Positions 54,649 through 64,000 of a stretch of DNA of 64,000 nt are shown in pieces. A model generated the notes under the pieces. It was given only the letters and a program-made list of their open reading frames with translations, ran no database searches and had not been told where the DNA came from. The translations under genes were made by a program, and so were the position numbers. Positions within the stretch are counted from its first letter, which is position 1, and each line of letters starts with the position of its first letter. This stretch comes from Lachnospiraceae bacterium NK4A179 (lineage in GTDB: Bacteria; Bacillota; Clostridia; Lachnospirales; Lachnospiraceae), in the NCBI GenBank assembly GCA_000421045.1, contig ATWC01000009.1:34589-98588 (forward strand), in the 5' to 3' direction.

Positions 54649-55018
54649 ATTTTTAAAGACAATGGCAGTTGTTCTCGGCGTGCTTATCGTTGTATTTGCA
54701 GGAGCCGGCATCGGAGGTGCAATGAGTGCAAGCGCTGCAGACGGTACAGATCAGAAGACGGAAGCTGCTGCAGAAGAGAACAGTGATGTATCGGGCCTTA
54801 CGGGCAAGGCGATCGGTGCAGGTATAGGCGTCGGACTTGCTGCCCTCGGAGGTGCCATAGGTATGGGGCTTGCAGTTGGCAAGTCAAGCGAGGGTGTTGC
54901 AAGACAGCCTGAAGCCGGCGGTAAGATACAGACAATGATGATGATGGGTCTTGTGTTCATAGAGACAGTCGTTATCTATGCACTTATCGTTGCGATACTT
55001 GTAATATTCGTACTCTGA
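54638..55018 (+). CDS. atpE: ATP synthase F0 subunit c with N-terminal leader
   Basis: A 126-residue protein; typical subunit c has about 75-90. Residues 1-33 look like a signal peptide ending in SASAA, followed by an acidic stretch, and the hairpin of subunit c starts near 54. The loop ARQPEAGG is intact. The ion-binding glutamate is E109 (FIETVVIY). Of the sodium-type ligands, Gln is replaced by Met (M76) and Ser by Thr (T110), while Tyr114 is kept, so proton coupling is more likely, though not certain. An extra N-terminal helix may be cleaved or retained. Confidence 0.9.
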   Translation: MRLKFLKTMAVVLGVLIVVFAGAGIGGAMSASAADGTDQKTEAAAEENSDVSGLTGKAIGAGIGVGLAALGGAIGMGLAVGKSSEGVARQPEAGGKIQTMMMMGLVFIETVVIYALIVAILVIFVL

Positions 55019-55043
55019 TCATTAAAGGACAAGGAGAACTGTT

Positions 55044-55538
55044 ATGATCCTCGGAATAGATTTTATGCAGATATTCCTGCATCTGTTCAATATCATAATC
55101 CTTTTCGGAGGGCTGTATTATCTGGTGTATAAGCCTGTTACAGCATTTATGGACAAGCGTGATGCCAAGTATAAGGATATGAATGACAAATGGGAGCAGA
55201 ATCTCAGGGATGCGGAAGATTTAAGAGATAAGTATGAGAAGGCTCTTAAAGGTGCCGATGATGAGATCGCGGCAAAAAAGGCTGAGGCAGAAGCTGAGAT
55301 CGCAGAGCTTAAGAAGAGCGAAACTGAGGCTGCAAGAGCTGAGGCTGCAAAGATAATTGAGGATGCAAAGGCTGAAGGCGAGCGCAGGAAGGCAGGCATT
55401 GTTGACGGTGCAAAGGGCGACATCACACGTATGATAGAGGAAGCTGCCAGAAAGATCATGGATTCCGATGACAATGCATCAGCATTTGATTCATTTCTCA
55501 ATGAGACAGAGAAACAGTCTGCCGGAGGGAAAGTCTGA
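55044..55538 (+). CDS. atpF: ATP synthase F0 subunit b
   Basis: A 164-residue protein with one N-terminal membrane helix followed by a long charged, Ala/Glu/Lys-rich coiled coil, the stator of the enzyme. [12 protein letters not shown] is the family pattern near the membrane exit. AAGGAG lies upstream of the ATG. The stop overlaps the start of the alpha gene (TGATG) with no separate delta gene in between. Confidence 0.93.
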   Translation: MILGIDFMQIFLHLFNIIILFGGLYYLVYKPVTAFMDKRDAKYKDMNDKWEQNLRDAEDLRDKYEKALKGADDEIAAKKAEAEAEIAELKKSETEAARAEAAKIIEDAKAEGERRKAGIVDGAKGDITRMIEEAARKIMDSDDNASAFDSFLNETEKQSAGGKV

Positions 55539-57316
55539 TGCCCGCAAATGATGCAAACAATCAATCGCCGGAAAAAGCGATAATACGAAGTGCCGTCTCG
55601 CCTGATGCAGGTCAGAAGGCAAGATTTGATGCTTTCCTGCTCAGAAAATACGGGCGCGTATTCGATATTGTCTGGGAAAAAGACGAGAATCTTAAACGCG
55701 GTTTTATATTAAAGGCAGCTGATGATATCTATGATTGGACTCCTAAGGGGCGTTTTACCCAGCTGGCCGAAATGCTCGAGGATCTTGCCAGAGGTGATGA
55801 TGAAGATGATATCATCACACTCTATAAGGATTCGATTTTTAAATGGGAACCTGCTGTCAATCCGGCCGAGGAGGGTGTGGTTCTTTCGGTAGGTGACGGC
55901 ATAGTTATTGCTGATGGTCCGAAGAGTGCAGTATACGGAGAGATAGTTGTCTTTGAATCAGGCGTAAAGGGCATGGTCCAGGATCTTAGACCTGATTCTG
56001 TCGGTGTCATTCTTTTCGGTGATGATTCATCAGTTCATGAAGGTGACAGGGTAAAGCGTACCAAGAAGACCGCAGGCATACCTGTAGGTGAAGCTTTTCT
56101 TGGAAGAGTAGTCAATGCTCTGGGTGAACCCATAGATGGTCAGGGCAAGATCAAGGCTTCTGATTACAGAGCCGTGGAATCACCGGCACCGGATATCATT
56201 TCAAGACAGTCTGTTGATACTCCCATGAACACGGGACTTATTTCCATAGATTCCATGTTCCCCATAGGAAGAGGTCAGCGAGAGCTTATCATTGGCGATC
56301 GTCAGACCGGAAAGACAACGGTTGCGACCGATACCATACTTAATCAGAAGGGCAACGGAGTTATCTGCATTTATGTTGCGATAGGACAGAAGTCATCCAG
56401 TGTTGCCCATCTTGTAAACAGTTTAAAGAAGCAGGGTGCGATGGACTATACGATAGTCGTATGTGCATCTGCATCGGAGACGGCACCCATACAGTATATA
56501 GCACCCTATGCCGGCGCGGCACTTGGTGAGTATTTCATGTACAAGGGACGTGATGTACTGATCATTTATGATGATCTCTCCAAACATGCCATTGCTTACA
56601 GAGCGCTTTCGCTTCTTCTTGAGAGGTCTCCGGGAAGAGAAGCTTATCCGGGTGATGTCTTCTATCTGCACTCAAGGCTTCTTGAAAGAGCAGCAAGGCT
56701 TTCAGATGAAAAGGGCGGCGGAAGCATGACTGCACTTCCCATAGTAGAGACCCAGGCAGGCGATGTGTCTGCATATATACCGACAAATATCATCTCCATA
56801 ACAGACGGACAGATTTTCTTAGAGAGCAATCTGTTCTTCTCCGGACAGAGACCTGCCGTAAACGTTGGTCTTTCTGTATCGCGAGTAGGTGGTGCAGCTC
56901 AGACCAAGGCCATGAAGAAGGCTGTCGGAAGTTTAAGACTTGATCTTGCGCAGTACAGAGAAATGGAAGTTTTCACACAGTTTTCAAGCGATCTTGATGA
57001 AGCTACTTCAAAGAGACTGAAATACGGAAAGAATCTGATGGAACTGCTCAAGCAGCCTCAGGCTCATCCTTTCACACTTCATGAGCAGGTTATAATTCTA
57101 TGTGCGGCTATAGGTCACGCAATGGATGAGATACCGGTTGAAAGGATACTTGAATTCAGAACAGAGATGCTTCGCAATTTTGAACTTACCGAGGGCGATC
57201 TTTGCAGGCGTATCGATGATACAGGAGTGCTTTCTCCCGAGGATAAGGAAGCGATAGTAAATAAAGCTATTTCACTTGCAGAGGATAAGATAAAGCGCAT
57301 TGCCGAACATAAATGA
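55538..57316 (+). CDS. atpA: ATP synthase delta C-terminal domain-alpha subunit fusion
   Basis: A 592-residue protein; usual alpha is about 500-510. Residues from about 88 onward are ordinary alpha: an N-terminal helix ([10 protein letters not shown]), SVGDGI, Walker A GDRQTGKT (253-260), and VYDDLSK-like IIYDDLSK. Residues about 17-83 match the C-terminal half of delta/[23 protein letters not shown] and [17 protein letters not shown] correspond to the GG-x-hydrophobic and IYDGS-x-x-G-x-LERL elements. The six-helix N-terminal half of delta is absent, and no separate atpH exists in the operon. The fusion would put a delta-type domain on each of three alpha subunits. The coding frame is continuous across the junction. 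Confidence 0.9.
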   Translation: MPANDANNQSPEKAIIRSAVSPDAGQKARFDAFLLRKYGRVFDIVWEKDENLKRGFILKAADDIYDWTPKGRFTQLAEMLEDLARGDDEDDIITLYKDSIFKWEPAVNPAEEGVVLSVGDGIVIADGPKSAVYGEIVVFESGVKGMVQDLRPDSVGVILFGDDSSVHEGDRVKRTKKTAGIPVGEAFLGRVVNALGEPIDGQGKIKASDYRAVESPAPDIISRQSVDTPMNTGLISIDSMFPIGRGQRELIIGDRQTGKTTVATDTILNQKGNGVICIYVAIGQKSSSVAHLVNSLKKQGAMDYTIVVCASASETAPIQYIAPYAGAALGEYFMYKGRDVLIIYDDLSKHAIAYRALSLLLERSPGREAYPGDVFYLHSRLLERAARLSDEKGGGSMTALPIVETQAGDVSAYIPTNIISITDGQIFLESNLFFSGQRPAVNVGLSVSRVGGAAQTKAMKKAVGSLRLDLAQYREMEVFTQFSSDLDEATSKRLKYGKNLMELLKQPQAHPFTLHEQVIILCAAIGHAMDEIPVERILEFRTEMLRNFELTEGDLCRRIDDTGVLSPEDKEAIVNKAISLAEDKIKRIAEHK

Positions 57317-58286
57317 GATCAAAAACAGGATATCGAGTGTTAAGAGCACGAAGAAGATAACCGGTGCGATGTATCTTATCTCTTCTGCAAAGATGCAGCG
57401 CGCAAGAGAAAATCTTTCGCGTGTGCGTCCTTTTTTTGAAGCGCAGAGGGTAGAGATAAAAAAGATATTCGAGCATGCAGGGGATTTCAGCTCACCTTAT
57501 TTTGATGTTAAAGAAGGCGGGAAAACAGGCTATATAGTGATCACTGCAGATAAAGGTCTTGCCGGTGCATTCAACTTAAATATCATGCATGAATATGAAA
57601 AAGCCGTGCGCATGAATCCAAACTCATGTGTTTATGCGGTTGGTGATACAGGCATAAGATATTTTGCAAATCATAAGATACATGTGGCAGGCGAGTTTCA
57701 TGAGAGAGCTCCTTTTCCGTCACACAAATGGGCCAGGAAGATAGCTGCTGCGATCCTTGATGATTATTTGGCGGGAGAGTTATCAGAGCTGCGCATAATC
57801 TATAACGATGTCGAGAGTGAGTTAACTTACGTTGTAAAGAATGAAAGACTGCTGCCATTTGAACATGTTGATTTTGTATATAGCGGTGAGCAGACAATTA
57901 AGGACGGCTACAGCGGTTCACTCAGTCCCGATGAGACTGAAGAAAATGTTGAGTACCATTTCAGCAAGGGAGGTACGGAGCTAAGGTTTGAACAGCCGCC
58001 GGAAGAGATCCTTGATCTGATAATGCCGCAGTATCTGGCAGGCTGTATATTCGGCGCGCTAACAGACAGTTTCTGTGCTGAGCAGAGCGCCAGGATGGCA
58101 GCAATGAAAGCTGCAAGCGATAATGCCGATGCACTTCTTTCGGAACTCCGGATAGAATTCAACAGAGTGCGTCAGGGAGCTATAACCCAGGAGATAACTG
58201 AGGTGGCAGCAGGCGCAAGAGCACAGAGGAAACGCAGGCAGGCAAAAGCACTGCAGAAAAAGGCATCTGTGAAAAAAGCCATATAA
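57300..58286 (+). CDS. atpG: ATP synthase F1 subunit gamma with basic C-terminal tail
   Basis: A 328-residue gamma subunit (usually about 285-295). [20 protein letters not shown] at the start, [12 protein letters not shown] and the C-terminal [12 protein letters not shown] are standard. After that point, where most gammas end, about 21 further residues rich in Arg and Lys follow (RKRRQAKAL and KKASVKKAI). A moderate insertion with [15 protein letters not shown] precedes the C-terminal helix. The gene begins with TTG and overlaps the alpha fusion gene by 17 bases. Confidence 0.9.
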   Translation: MPNINEIKNRISSVKSTKKITGAMYLISSAKMQRARENLSRVRPFFEAQRVEIKKIFEHAGDFSSPYFDVKEGGKTGYIVITADKGLAGAFNLNIMHEYEKAVRMNPNSCVYAVGDTGIRYFANHKIHVAGEFHERAPFPSHKWARKIAAAILDDYLAGELSELRIIYNDVESELTYVVKNERLLPFEHVDFVYSGEQTIKDGYSGSLSPDETEENVEYHFSKGGTELRFEQPPEEILDLIMPQYLAGCIFGALTDSFCAEQSARMAAMKAASDNADALLSELRIEFNRVRQGAITQEITEVAAGARAQRKRRQAKALQKKASVKKAI

Positions 58287-60136
<1,850 letters not shown>

Positions 60137-60139
<3 letters not shown>

Positions 60140-60165
60140 ACATGCACTTTTGCATATGATATAAT
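60137..60165 (+). promoter_or_regulatory. Promoter of the small protein gene
   Basis: TAGACA (60137-60142), 17-base spacer, TATAAT (60160-60165), 33 bases before the start; the -35 overlaps the atpC stop. Confidence 0.65.
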
Positions 60166-60198
60166 TTCCCAATAAAATTAATAAAGGAGAGCTTGGAG

Positions 60199-60399
60199 AT
60201 GGAAAATAATGCATCTGATATCAGGAATCTCATGGATACGCTTACATCAGGCGATGACAGTACCGGTGCGGCTGCAGGCCAGGTGATGCGACAGAGCGAT
60301 ATTGACTACCTTGTTTCACTTCTTCAGGAGCTCGAAAAATATCGTGCCATTGGCACACCGGAAGAGTGCGCGGAATATAAGAAAAAAGCAATCGGCTGA
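60199..60399 (+). CDS. Small protein of unknown function, 66 residues
   Basis: A 66-residue soluble protein with a Gly/Ala/Ser-rich N-terminal half (GDDSTGAAAGQVMRQSD) and a helical C-terminal half (YLVSLLQELEKYRAIGT). No family is recognised. AGGAG (60185-60189) is 9 bases before the ATG and a good promoter precedes it. A terminator follows. Confidence 0.65.
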   Translation: MENNASDIRNLMDTLTSGDDSTGAAAGQVMRQSDIDYLVSLLQELEKYRAIGTPEECAEYKKKAIG

Positions 60400-60422
60400 C
60401 GGCTATTCAGGATTATATTTGG

Positions 60423-60451
60423 GAGATCCGGGAGACCGGGTCTCTCTTTTT
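60423..60451 (+). terminator. Terminator or attenuator just upstream of the flippase gene
   Basis: GAGATCCGG (60423-60431) pairs with CCGGGTCTC (60436-60444) through loop GAGA, with one T-G pair, followed by TCTTTTT. It lies only 11 bases before the next start codon. Confidence 0.75.
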
Positions 60452-60462
60452 GGTTAAAGATT

Positions 60463-62088
60463 ATGTCTGAAAGATTAAAGAGATCACTGGTGTTGCAGGG
60501 CTCGGTACTTGCGATCGCCGGTCTTATTTCAAAGGCCATAGGGTTTATCTACAGGATACCGATGGCCAATATTATGGGGAACGAAGGTAACGGACTGTAT
60601 TCTGTTGCGTTCGGAATTTATAATATCGCTCTTACTCTTTCTTCCTACAGCATGCCTCTTGCAGTTTCAAAGCTTATGAGTTCAAGACTTTCGGAGGGCA
60701 GGAACAAGGATGCTCACAGGATATTCAGTATTTCATTCATATTTGCATTGATAATGGGCTCGCTCGCGTGGGCGGGGCTTCTTTTCGGTGCCAATTTCTT
60801 TGCGGAGCTTTATCAAAAGCCGGGACTTCAGTATCCGCTTTTTATCCTTGCACCCACAACCTTTATCGTTGCGCTTCTTGGAACATGCAGAGGCTATTTC
60901 CAGGGACACAGAAACATGGTTCCAACTGCAGTATCGCAGGTGCTGGAGCAGATAGTGAATGCGATAGTAAGTGTTCTTGCGGCTTCGCTGTTTGTTAAGA
61001 TGGCAGAGGATACGACGCGTGATTTTGATGTGTCACGCGGAGCGGCAGGTGCTGCAGGCGGTACCATGGGAACACTGGCAGGTGCGACAGTTGCCCTGTT
61101 TATGTTTATATTACTTATTGTAGTAAATCTGCGAAAAATAAGAGCGGAGAGGAATAGCGGAGAAGCATCGAATGAAGATACTGCCGTCCTCTGGAAGGCT
61201 CTTTTCCTGACTGTGTTCCCTGTGATCATGAGTCAGACTGTTTATCAGCTGGGTTATACGATAGATGATCTTATCTTCGGAAATATAATGGTGAGAGTGC
61301 GTGGTATTTCTGAAAGAGAGACCACAATACTCCAGGGCATATTCAACACCCAGTACAATCAGATGATAAACCTTCCGGCAGCCATAGCGGTGGCTTTTTC
61401 GTCAGCTGTTCTTCCGTCTATTGTGGGAGCCTATACAAAGGGTGAAATAGCTGAAGTGAGAAAGAAGATGGATACGGTATTCCGATTTAACCTTCTGATA
61501 GCTTTCCCTTCGGCATTGGGGCTTTCTATCCTGGCTCATCCGATCATGGATGTGCTTTTTCCTGCACTTGGAGAGTATCATGGCACCGCGGTCATATTGC
61601 TCTTTACCGGTTCGTCAGCCGTTATCTTTTATACATTATCGACGCTCTCGGCCTCCATGCTGCAGGGCATGGATCATATGTGGGCGCCGGTAAAGCATTC
61701 AGCGATATCTCTTGTGGTACATGTGCTGATACTTACGTTGCTTCTGCTCTTTACACCGCTTAAATCAGGCGCATTAGTCATAGGAAATGTAACATTCCCA
61801 ATGCTTACATCGATACTGAATATCCGGAGTCTCAAAAAACTGGCTGATTATCGTCTTGATGTGAAAGGAATGCTGATAAAGCCTCTGCTTGCAGCACTGG
61901 TTATGGAAGCGGTCTGCTTCATCGTGTATTTTGCTACAGACAGACTTGGCGGAAGCAGCCTGCTTCAGCTTATACTGCCGTTGATCGCAGGTATGGCAAC
62001 ATATATCCCTCTTATGTTTAAGATGGTTCCGGCTGAAGATCTGGCACGCATGCCAATAATAAAGAAATTTGTAAAAAAACATAAATGA
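60463..62088 (+). CDS. Lipid II flippase-like (MurJ/SpoVB/YtgP-type) transporter
   Basis: A 541-residue MOP-superfamily protein with about 14 membrane helices. SKAIGFIYRIPMANIMG and FQGHRNMVPTA are the family signatures. Members in Firmicutes flip lipid II (YtgP/MurJ) or act in spore cortex formation (SpoVB). Which one this is cannot be told from the sequence. The start codon lacks a good ribosome site and lies right after a terminator hairpin, so its expression may be controlled by readthrough. It overlaps the downstream gene by 4 bases. Confidence 0.85.
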   Translation: MSERLKRSLVLQGSVLAIAGLISKAIGFIYRIPMANIMGNEGNGLYSVAFGIYNIALTLSSYSMPLAVSKLMSSRLSEGRNKDAHRIFSISFIFALIMGSLAWAGLLFGANFFAELYQKPGLQYPLFILAPTTFIVALLGTCRGYFQGHRNMVPTAVSQVLEQIVNAIVSVLAASLFVKMAEDTTRDFDVSRGAAGAAGGTMGTLAGATVALFMFILLIVVNLRKIRAERNSGEASNEDTAVLWKALFLTVFPVIMSQTVYQLGYTIDDLIFGNIMVRVRGISERETTILQGIFNTQYNQMINLPAAIAVAFSSAVLPSIVGAYTKGEIAEVRKKMDTVFRFNLLIAFPSALGLSILAHPIMDVLFPALGEYHGTAVILLFTGSSAVIFYTLSTLSASMLQGMDHMWAPVKHSAISLVVHVLILTLLLLFTPLKSGALVIGNVTFPMLTSILNIRSLKKLADYRLDVKGMLIKPLLAALVMEAVCFIVYFATDRLGGSSLLQLILPLIAGMATYIPLMFKMVPAEDLARMPIIKKFVKKHK

Positions 62089-62969
62089 ATATGACACGTA
62101 TCTATGTTTGTACACACAAACCTTTTACAGCACCTCCTGATAAGATATATGTCCCGCTTCTCTGCGGGGCAGCGCTTCACCCTGAATTAAGATCATATGG
62201 ATATATGCCGGATGACACCGGAGATAATATCTCTTCCAAAAACCCGTATTACAGTGAACTTACAGGTCTTTATCACATTTATAAAAATGATCTGTCTTCA
62301 GATATCCTCGGACTTGCCCATTACAGGAGATACCTTCTTAGTGATAACGGCAAGCTGTTTACGGATGAGAAGGTAAGAGCAGCGCTTAAGTATCATGATA
62401 TCATCACAACCAAACAGATAGTGCTGGACTATCCCTATGAAGAAGCCTTTGGCGGAAAGCATAATCCGGCTGATTTCAGGATACTAAGAGATGTGATGCA
62501 GAAGATGCATCCGGAATGCATGGATGAATTTGAACGAGCTGCAGAGGGGACACATACCTATTTTGCAAATATGATGATAGCCGGGCGTGATGTCTTTTGT
62601 GAGTATGCTGACTGGCTTTTTGAGATACTCTTTGCTATGGAAGAATATGTCGATATGACCGGTTATAACGACTATCAGAAAAGGCTGTACGGTTTTGTAT
62701 CGGAGCTGCTTCTCATGGTATGGATACGAAAGAAGGGGCTAAAAGTAAAAGAGTGTTCTGTTGCCGTGATGGGCGAGAAGAAGGAAACGAAAGAACTTCT
62801 GGATCATCTCCGTTCTCTTATAGATCAGGGCGATACGGATGGCGCTGCGGCGTGTTTTATGGAAGCATATAAAAAGCGCCCTGATATATTGATGGAAGCT
62901 TCGGACGTGAACGGAGAGCTTAAAAAACTTGCATTTATAATTGCAGATATGTTAAAAGCCGGGGAATGA
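62085..62969 (+). CDS. DUF4422-type glycosyltransferase
   Basis: A 294-residue soluble protein with DUF4422 signatures: IYVCTHKPFTAPPDKIYVPL at the start, GLAHYRRYLLS near 83 and THTYFANMMIAGRDVFCEY in the middle. This group is annotated as glycosyltransferases of capsule or exopolysaccharide synthesis. A C-terminal helical extension is present. It overlaps the flippase gene by ATGA and is followed by a terminator whose loop includes its stop codon. Confidence 0.83.
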   Translation: MNMTRIYVCTHKPFTAPPDKIYVPLLCGAALHPELRSYGYMPDDTGDNISSKNPYYSELTGLYHIYKNDLSSDILGLAHYRRYLLSDNGKLFTDEKVRAALKYHDIITTKQIVLDYPYEEAFGGKHNPADFRILRDVMQKMHPECMDEFERAAEGTHTYFANMMIAGRDVFCEYADWLFEILFAMEEYVDMTGYNDYQKRLYGFVSELLLMVWIRKKGLKVKECSVAVMGEKKETKELLDHLRSLIDQGDTDGAAACFMEAYKKRPDILMEASDVNGELKKLAFIIADMLKAGE

Positions 62970-62981
62970 CCCGGCTTTTTG
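62954..62981. terminator. Bidirectional terminator between the DUF4422 and DUF6062 genes
   Basis: AAAAGCCGGG/CCCGGCTTTT stem with loop GAATGA, which contains the DUF4422 stop codon; flanked by A- and T-runs usable on both strands. Confidence 0.85.
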
Positions 62982-62986
62982 TCTGT

Positions 62987-63745
62987 TTATTTTTTCATCC
63001 TGTAGGGCTGATCGGCAGGGAAGCCGCCCATGATCTTCTGCATTCCTCGCTGGTTTGCATCCTTTGAATTCTTCCAGTCGGCATCCTGATTCTCGTAATC
63101 GTATTTTTCGATAAGCCAGTTCACATCTTCCTGCATACGGTCAAGATTCTTCTGCATGAGAGGAATGAGTAGGTTGTAGAAATCTTCAAGTTCTTTAGCG
63201 GAAAGCTGTTCATCCGCAGCTTTGCATATCTCTCCGAAATGTGAGATACAAAAACCATTGCTGTTTAAAATCTTGTTCTTAAAGCTGTCATCTTTTTTCC
63301 AGAGAACAAAGAAAGTATCGACATATCTCTTCCTTATCTCGGTCATATGGTCGCATATATAGCATGTATCGTTTAAGCTGTCAGTCCAGTCCGTGATGGG
63401 ATTAACTGCCTTCTTTCCCTTAAATCTGTCTGCAAGCCCCATCTTGGCAGGTTTATAATCTTTGGAGATCTTTTCAAAATCGGCTCTCAGCTTCATGTAA
63501 CGCGTCTTCAGTATCCAGGCGTTACCAAGTGTATTTCCGTAAGTGAACATCTTATGCATATGCTCCCTGCAGAAGCCTTTTTTGTCCGTAAGTTCTCTTA
63601 CGTCAGGCTCCATGTATGAAGCACAGGAACCGAGCACAAAATCCATCGTGTCCTGTTCGAGCAGTTTTTCCACGTTGCAGAGAGGGCATTCGCCGCCTGC
63701 ATCAACTGCATCGTTAAGAGGTATGGTATAAAGTTTTTCTTTCAT
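62987..63745 (-). CDS. DUF6062-type protein with duplicated Cys/His motif
   Basis: A 252-residue soluble protein. CPLCNVEKL near residue 20 and GFCREHMHK near 57 are repeated as CYICDHMTE near 130 and GFCISHFGE near 167, so it looks like an internal duplication of a CxxC/GxCxxH metal site. I associate it with the DUF6062 family; its function is unknown. The two halves would bind two metal ions, perhaps zinc. GGGAG lies about 11 bases before the ATG. It is the last gene of the window. Confidence 0.75.
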   Translation of the reverse strand: MKEKLYTIPLNDAVDAGGECPLCNVEKLLEQDTMDFVLGSCASYMEPDVRELTDKKGFCREHMHKMFTYGNTLGNAWILKTRYMKLRADFEKISKDYKPAKMGLADRFKGKKAVNPITDWTDSLNDTCYICDHMTEIRKRYVDTFFVLWKKDDSFKNKILNSNGFCISHFGEICKAADEQLSAKELEDFYNLLIPLMQKNLDRMQEDVNWLIEKYDYENQDADWKNSKDANQRGMQKIMGGFPADQPYRMKK

Positions 63746-63831
63746 GTATGTAGACTCCCTTCGGGCGTTATTGCTATCATAGCTCTTCGTGCCGAGAATA
63801 GTAGCTGACTAATACTTCCCACTTGTTGCAG

Positions 63832-63904
63832 ACCACTAACTTCCTCACACCGGCAGCTTGTCTGACAGTAGAACCGTTCGCCAAGCAGTTCTTACGAAAA
63901 TGCC
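63832..63904 (-). repeat. Dispersed repeat, copy B (inverted)
   Basis: Read on the minus strand it begins GGCATTTTCGTAAGAACTGC and runs through TTGGCGAACG, ACTGTCAG and CTGCCGGTG, matching copy A at 53636-53709 in opposite orientation. No open reading frame or tRNA-like fold covers it. Confidence 0.8.
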
Positions 63905-63930
63905 TAAAGATATTGTTATATTCCGGAACC

Positions 63931-63963
63931 GTTCACACGCCACATCCATGTGGCGTTGTTCAC
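63931..63963. repeat. Palindrome flanked by short direct repeats
   Basis: ACGCCACAT (63937-63945), CC, ATGTGGCGT (63948-63956): perfect 9-bp arms. The hexamer GTTCAC lies directly before it (63931-63936) and again just after it (63958-63963), which resembles an insertion footprint or a protein-binding site. Confidence 0.6.
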
Positions 63964-64000
63964 ATCGGTCCGCCTTCCGTGGCGTCCCGTTCCTGATGAA

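Larger units (their letters stand above)
63746..64000. other. Non-coding tail with dispersed repeat and palindrome
   Basis: No gene is seen in the last 255 bases. It contains dispersed repeat copy B, a perfect 9-bp palindrome (63937-63956), and CGTGGCGTC-rich sequence running to the window edge. Confidence 0.5.

Overview
The window looks like a chromosomal segment from an anaerobic Gram-positive bacterium of the Lachnospiraceae type (Clostridia). The signs are a moderate GC content with AT-rich promoters, strong AGGAGG ribosome sites, a low-GC-Gram-positive housekeeping set (relA, yicC-gmk-rpoZ-rimO-pgsA-cinA, hemZ, azlCD), a DUF5717/DUF5716 pair that I associate with this family, a split purO-type/AICAR transformylase purine pair, and large secreted BspA-like leucine-rich repeat and InlB-repeat proteins. 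No phage, transposase, CRISPR array or plasmid gene is visible. The genus assignment is inference.

Layout. 1-3 kb: NudC-type Nudix hydrolase, an unusually long repeat-bearing AT-rich regulatory region, then a zinc-finger ClpX paralogue. 3-4 kb (minus): carbamate kinase. 4.1-11.3 kb: a structured leader and a four-gene run made of a membrane-anchored InlB-repeat surface protein, two further divergent ClpX-like AAA+ proteins (the second with an N-terminal membrane anchor) and a Cache-GGDEF diguanylate cyclase; tRNA-Leu follows. 11.7-19.3 kb: giant BspA-like secreted protein (minus), a lipoprotein, and an orphan FliD-like protein (minus). 19.4-26.2 kb: a translationally coupled four-gene set (DUF5717 giant protein, DUF5716 Hsp70/actin-fold-like protein, helical-repeat protein, coiled-coil membrane protein) that runs into relA. 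28.5-33.3 kb: metallo-beta-lactamase, HemZ, phosphopantetheinyl transferase, glycosyltransferase, small protein, acyltransferase. 33.3-33.6 kb: tRNA-Thr(GGU) and tRNA-Pro(AGG). 33.7-49.1 kb: housekeeping genes (yicC, gmk, rpoZ, rimO, pgsA, cinA, purine genes, radical SAM, DUF2812, nuclease-helicase fusion, GH13, valS). 49.1-53.6 kb: small acidic protein, zinc-ribbon/TPR membrane protein, azlCD, acyltransferase. 53.8-60.1 kb: F-type ATP synthase operon. 60.2-63.7 kb: small protein, lipid flippase, DUF4422 glycosyltransferase, DUF6062 protein.

The most unusual content is of three kinds. First, the ATP synthase operon has no separate delta gene: a segment that aligns with the C-terminal half of delta is fused in front of the alpha subunit, gamma carries a basic C-terminal tail, and subunit c has a signal-peptide-like leader. 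Second, three ClpX paralogues lie close together, two of them with altered pore loops and one membrane-anchored, in an apparent operon with a membrane-spanning surface protein and a diguanylate cyclase. Third, the DUF5717/DUF5716 set has no described function that I know of and its first gene appears to start on a leaderless transcript. All functions are read from motifs and recalled family patterns; no search was run.
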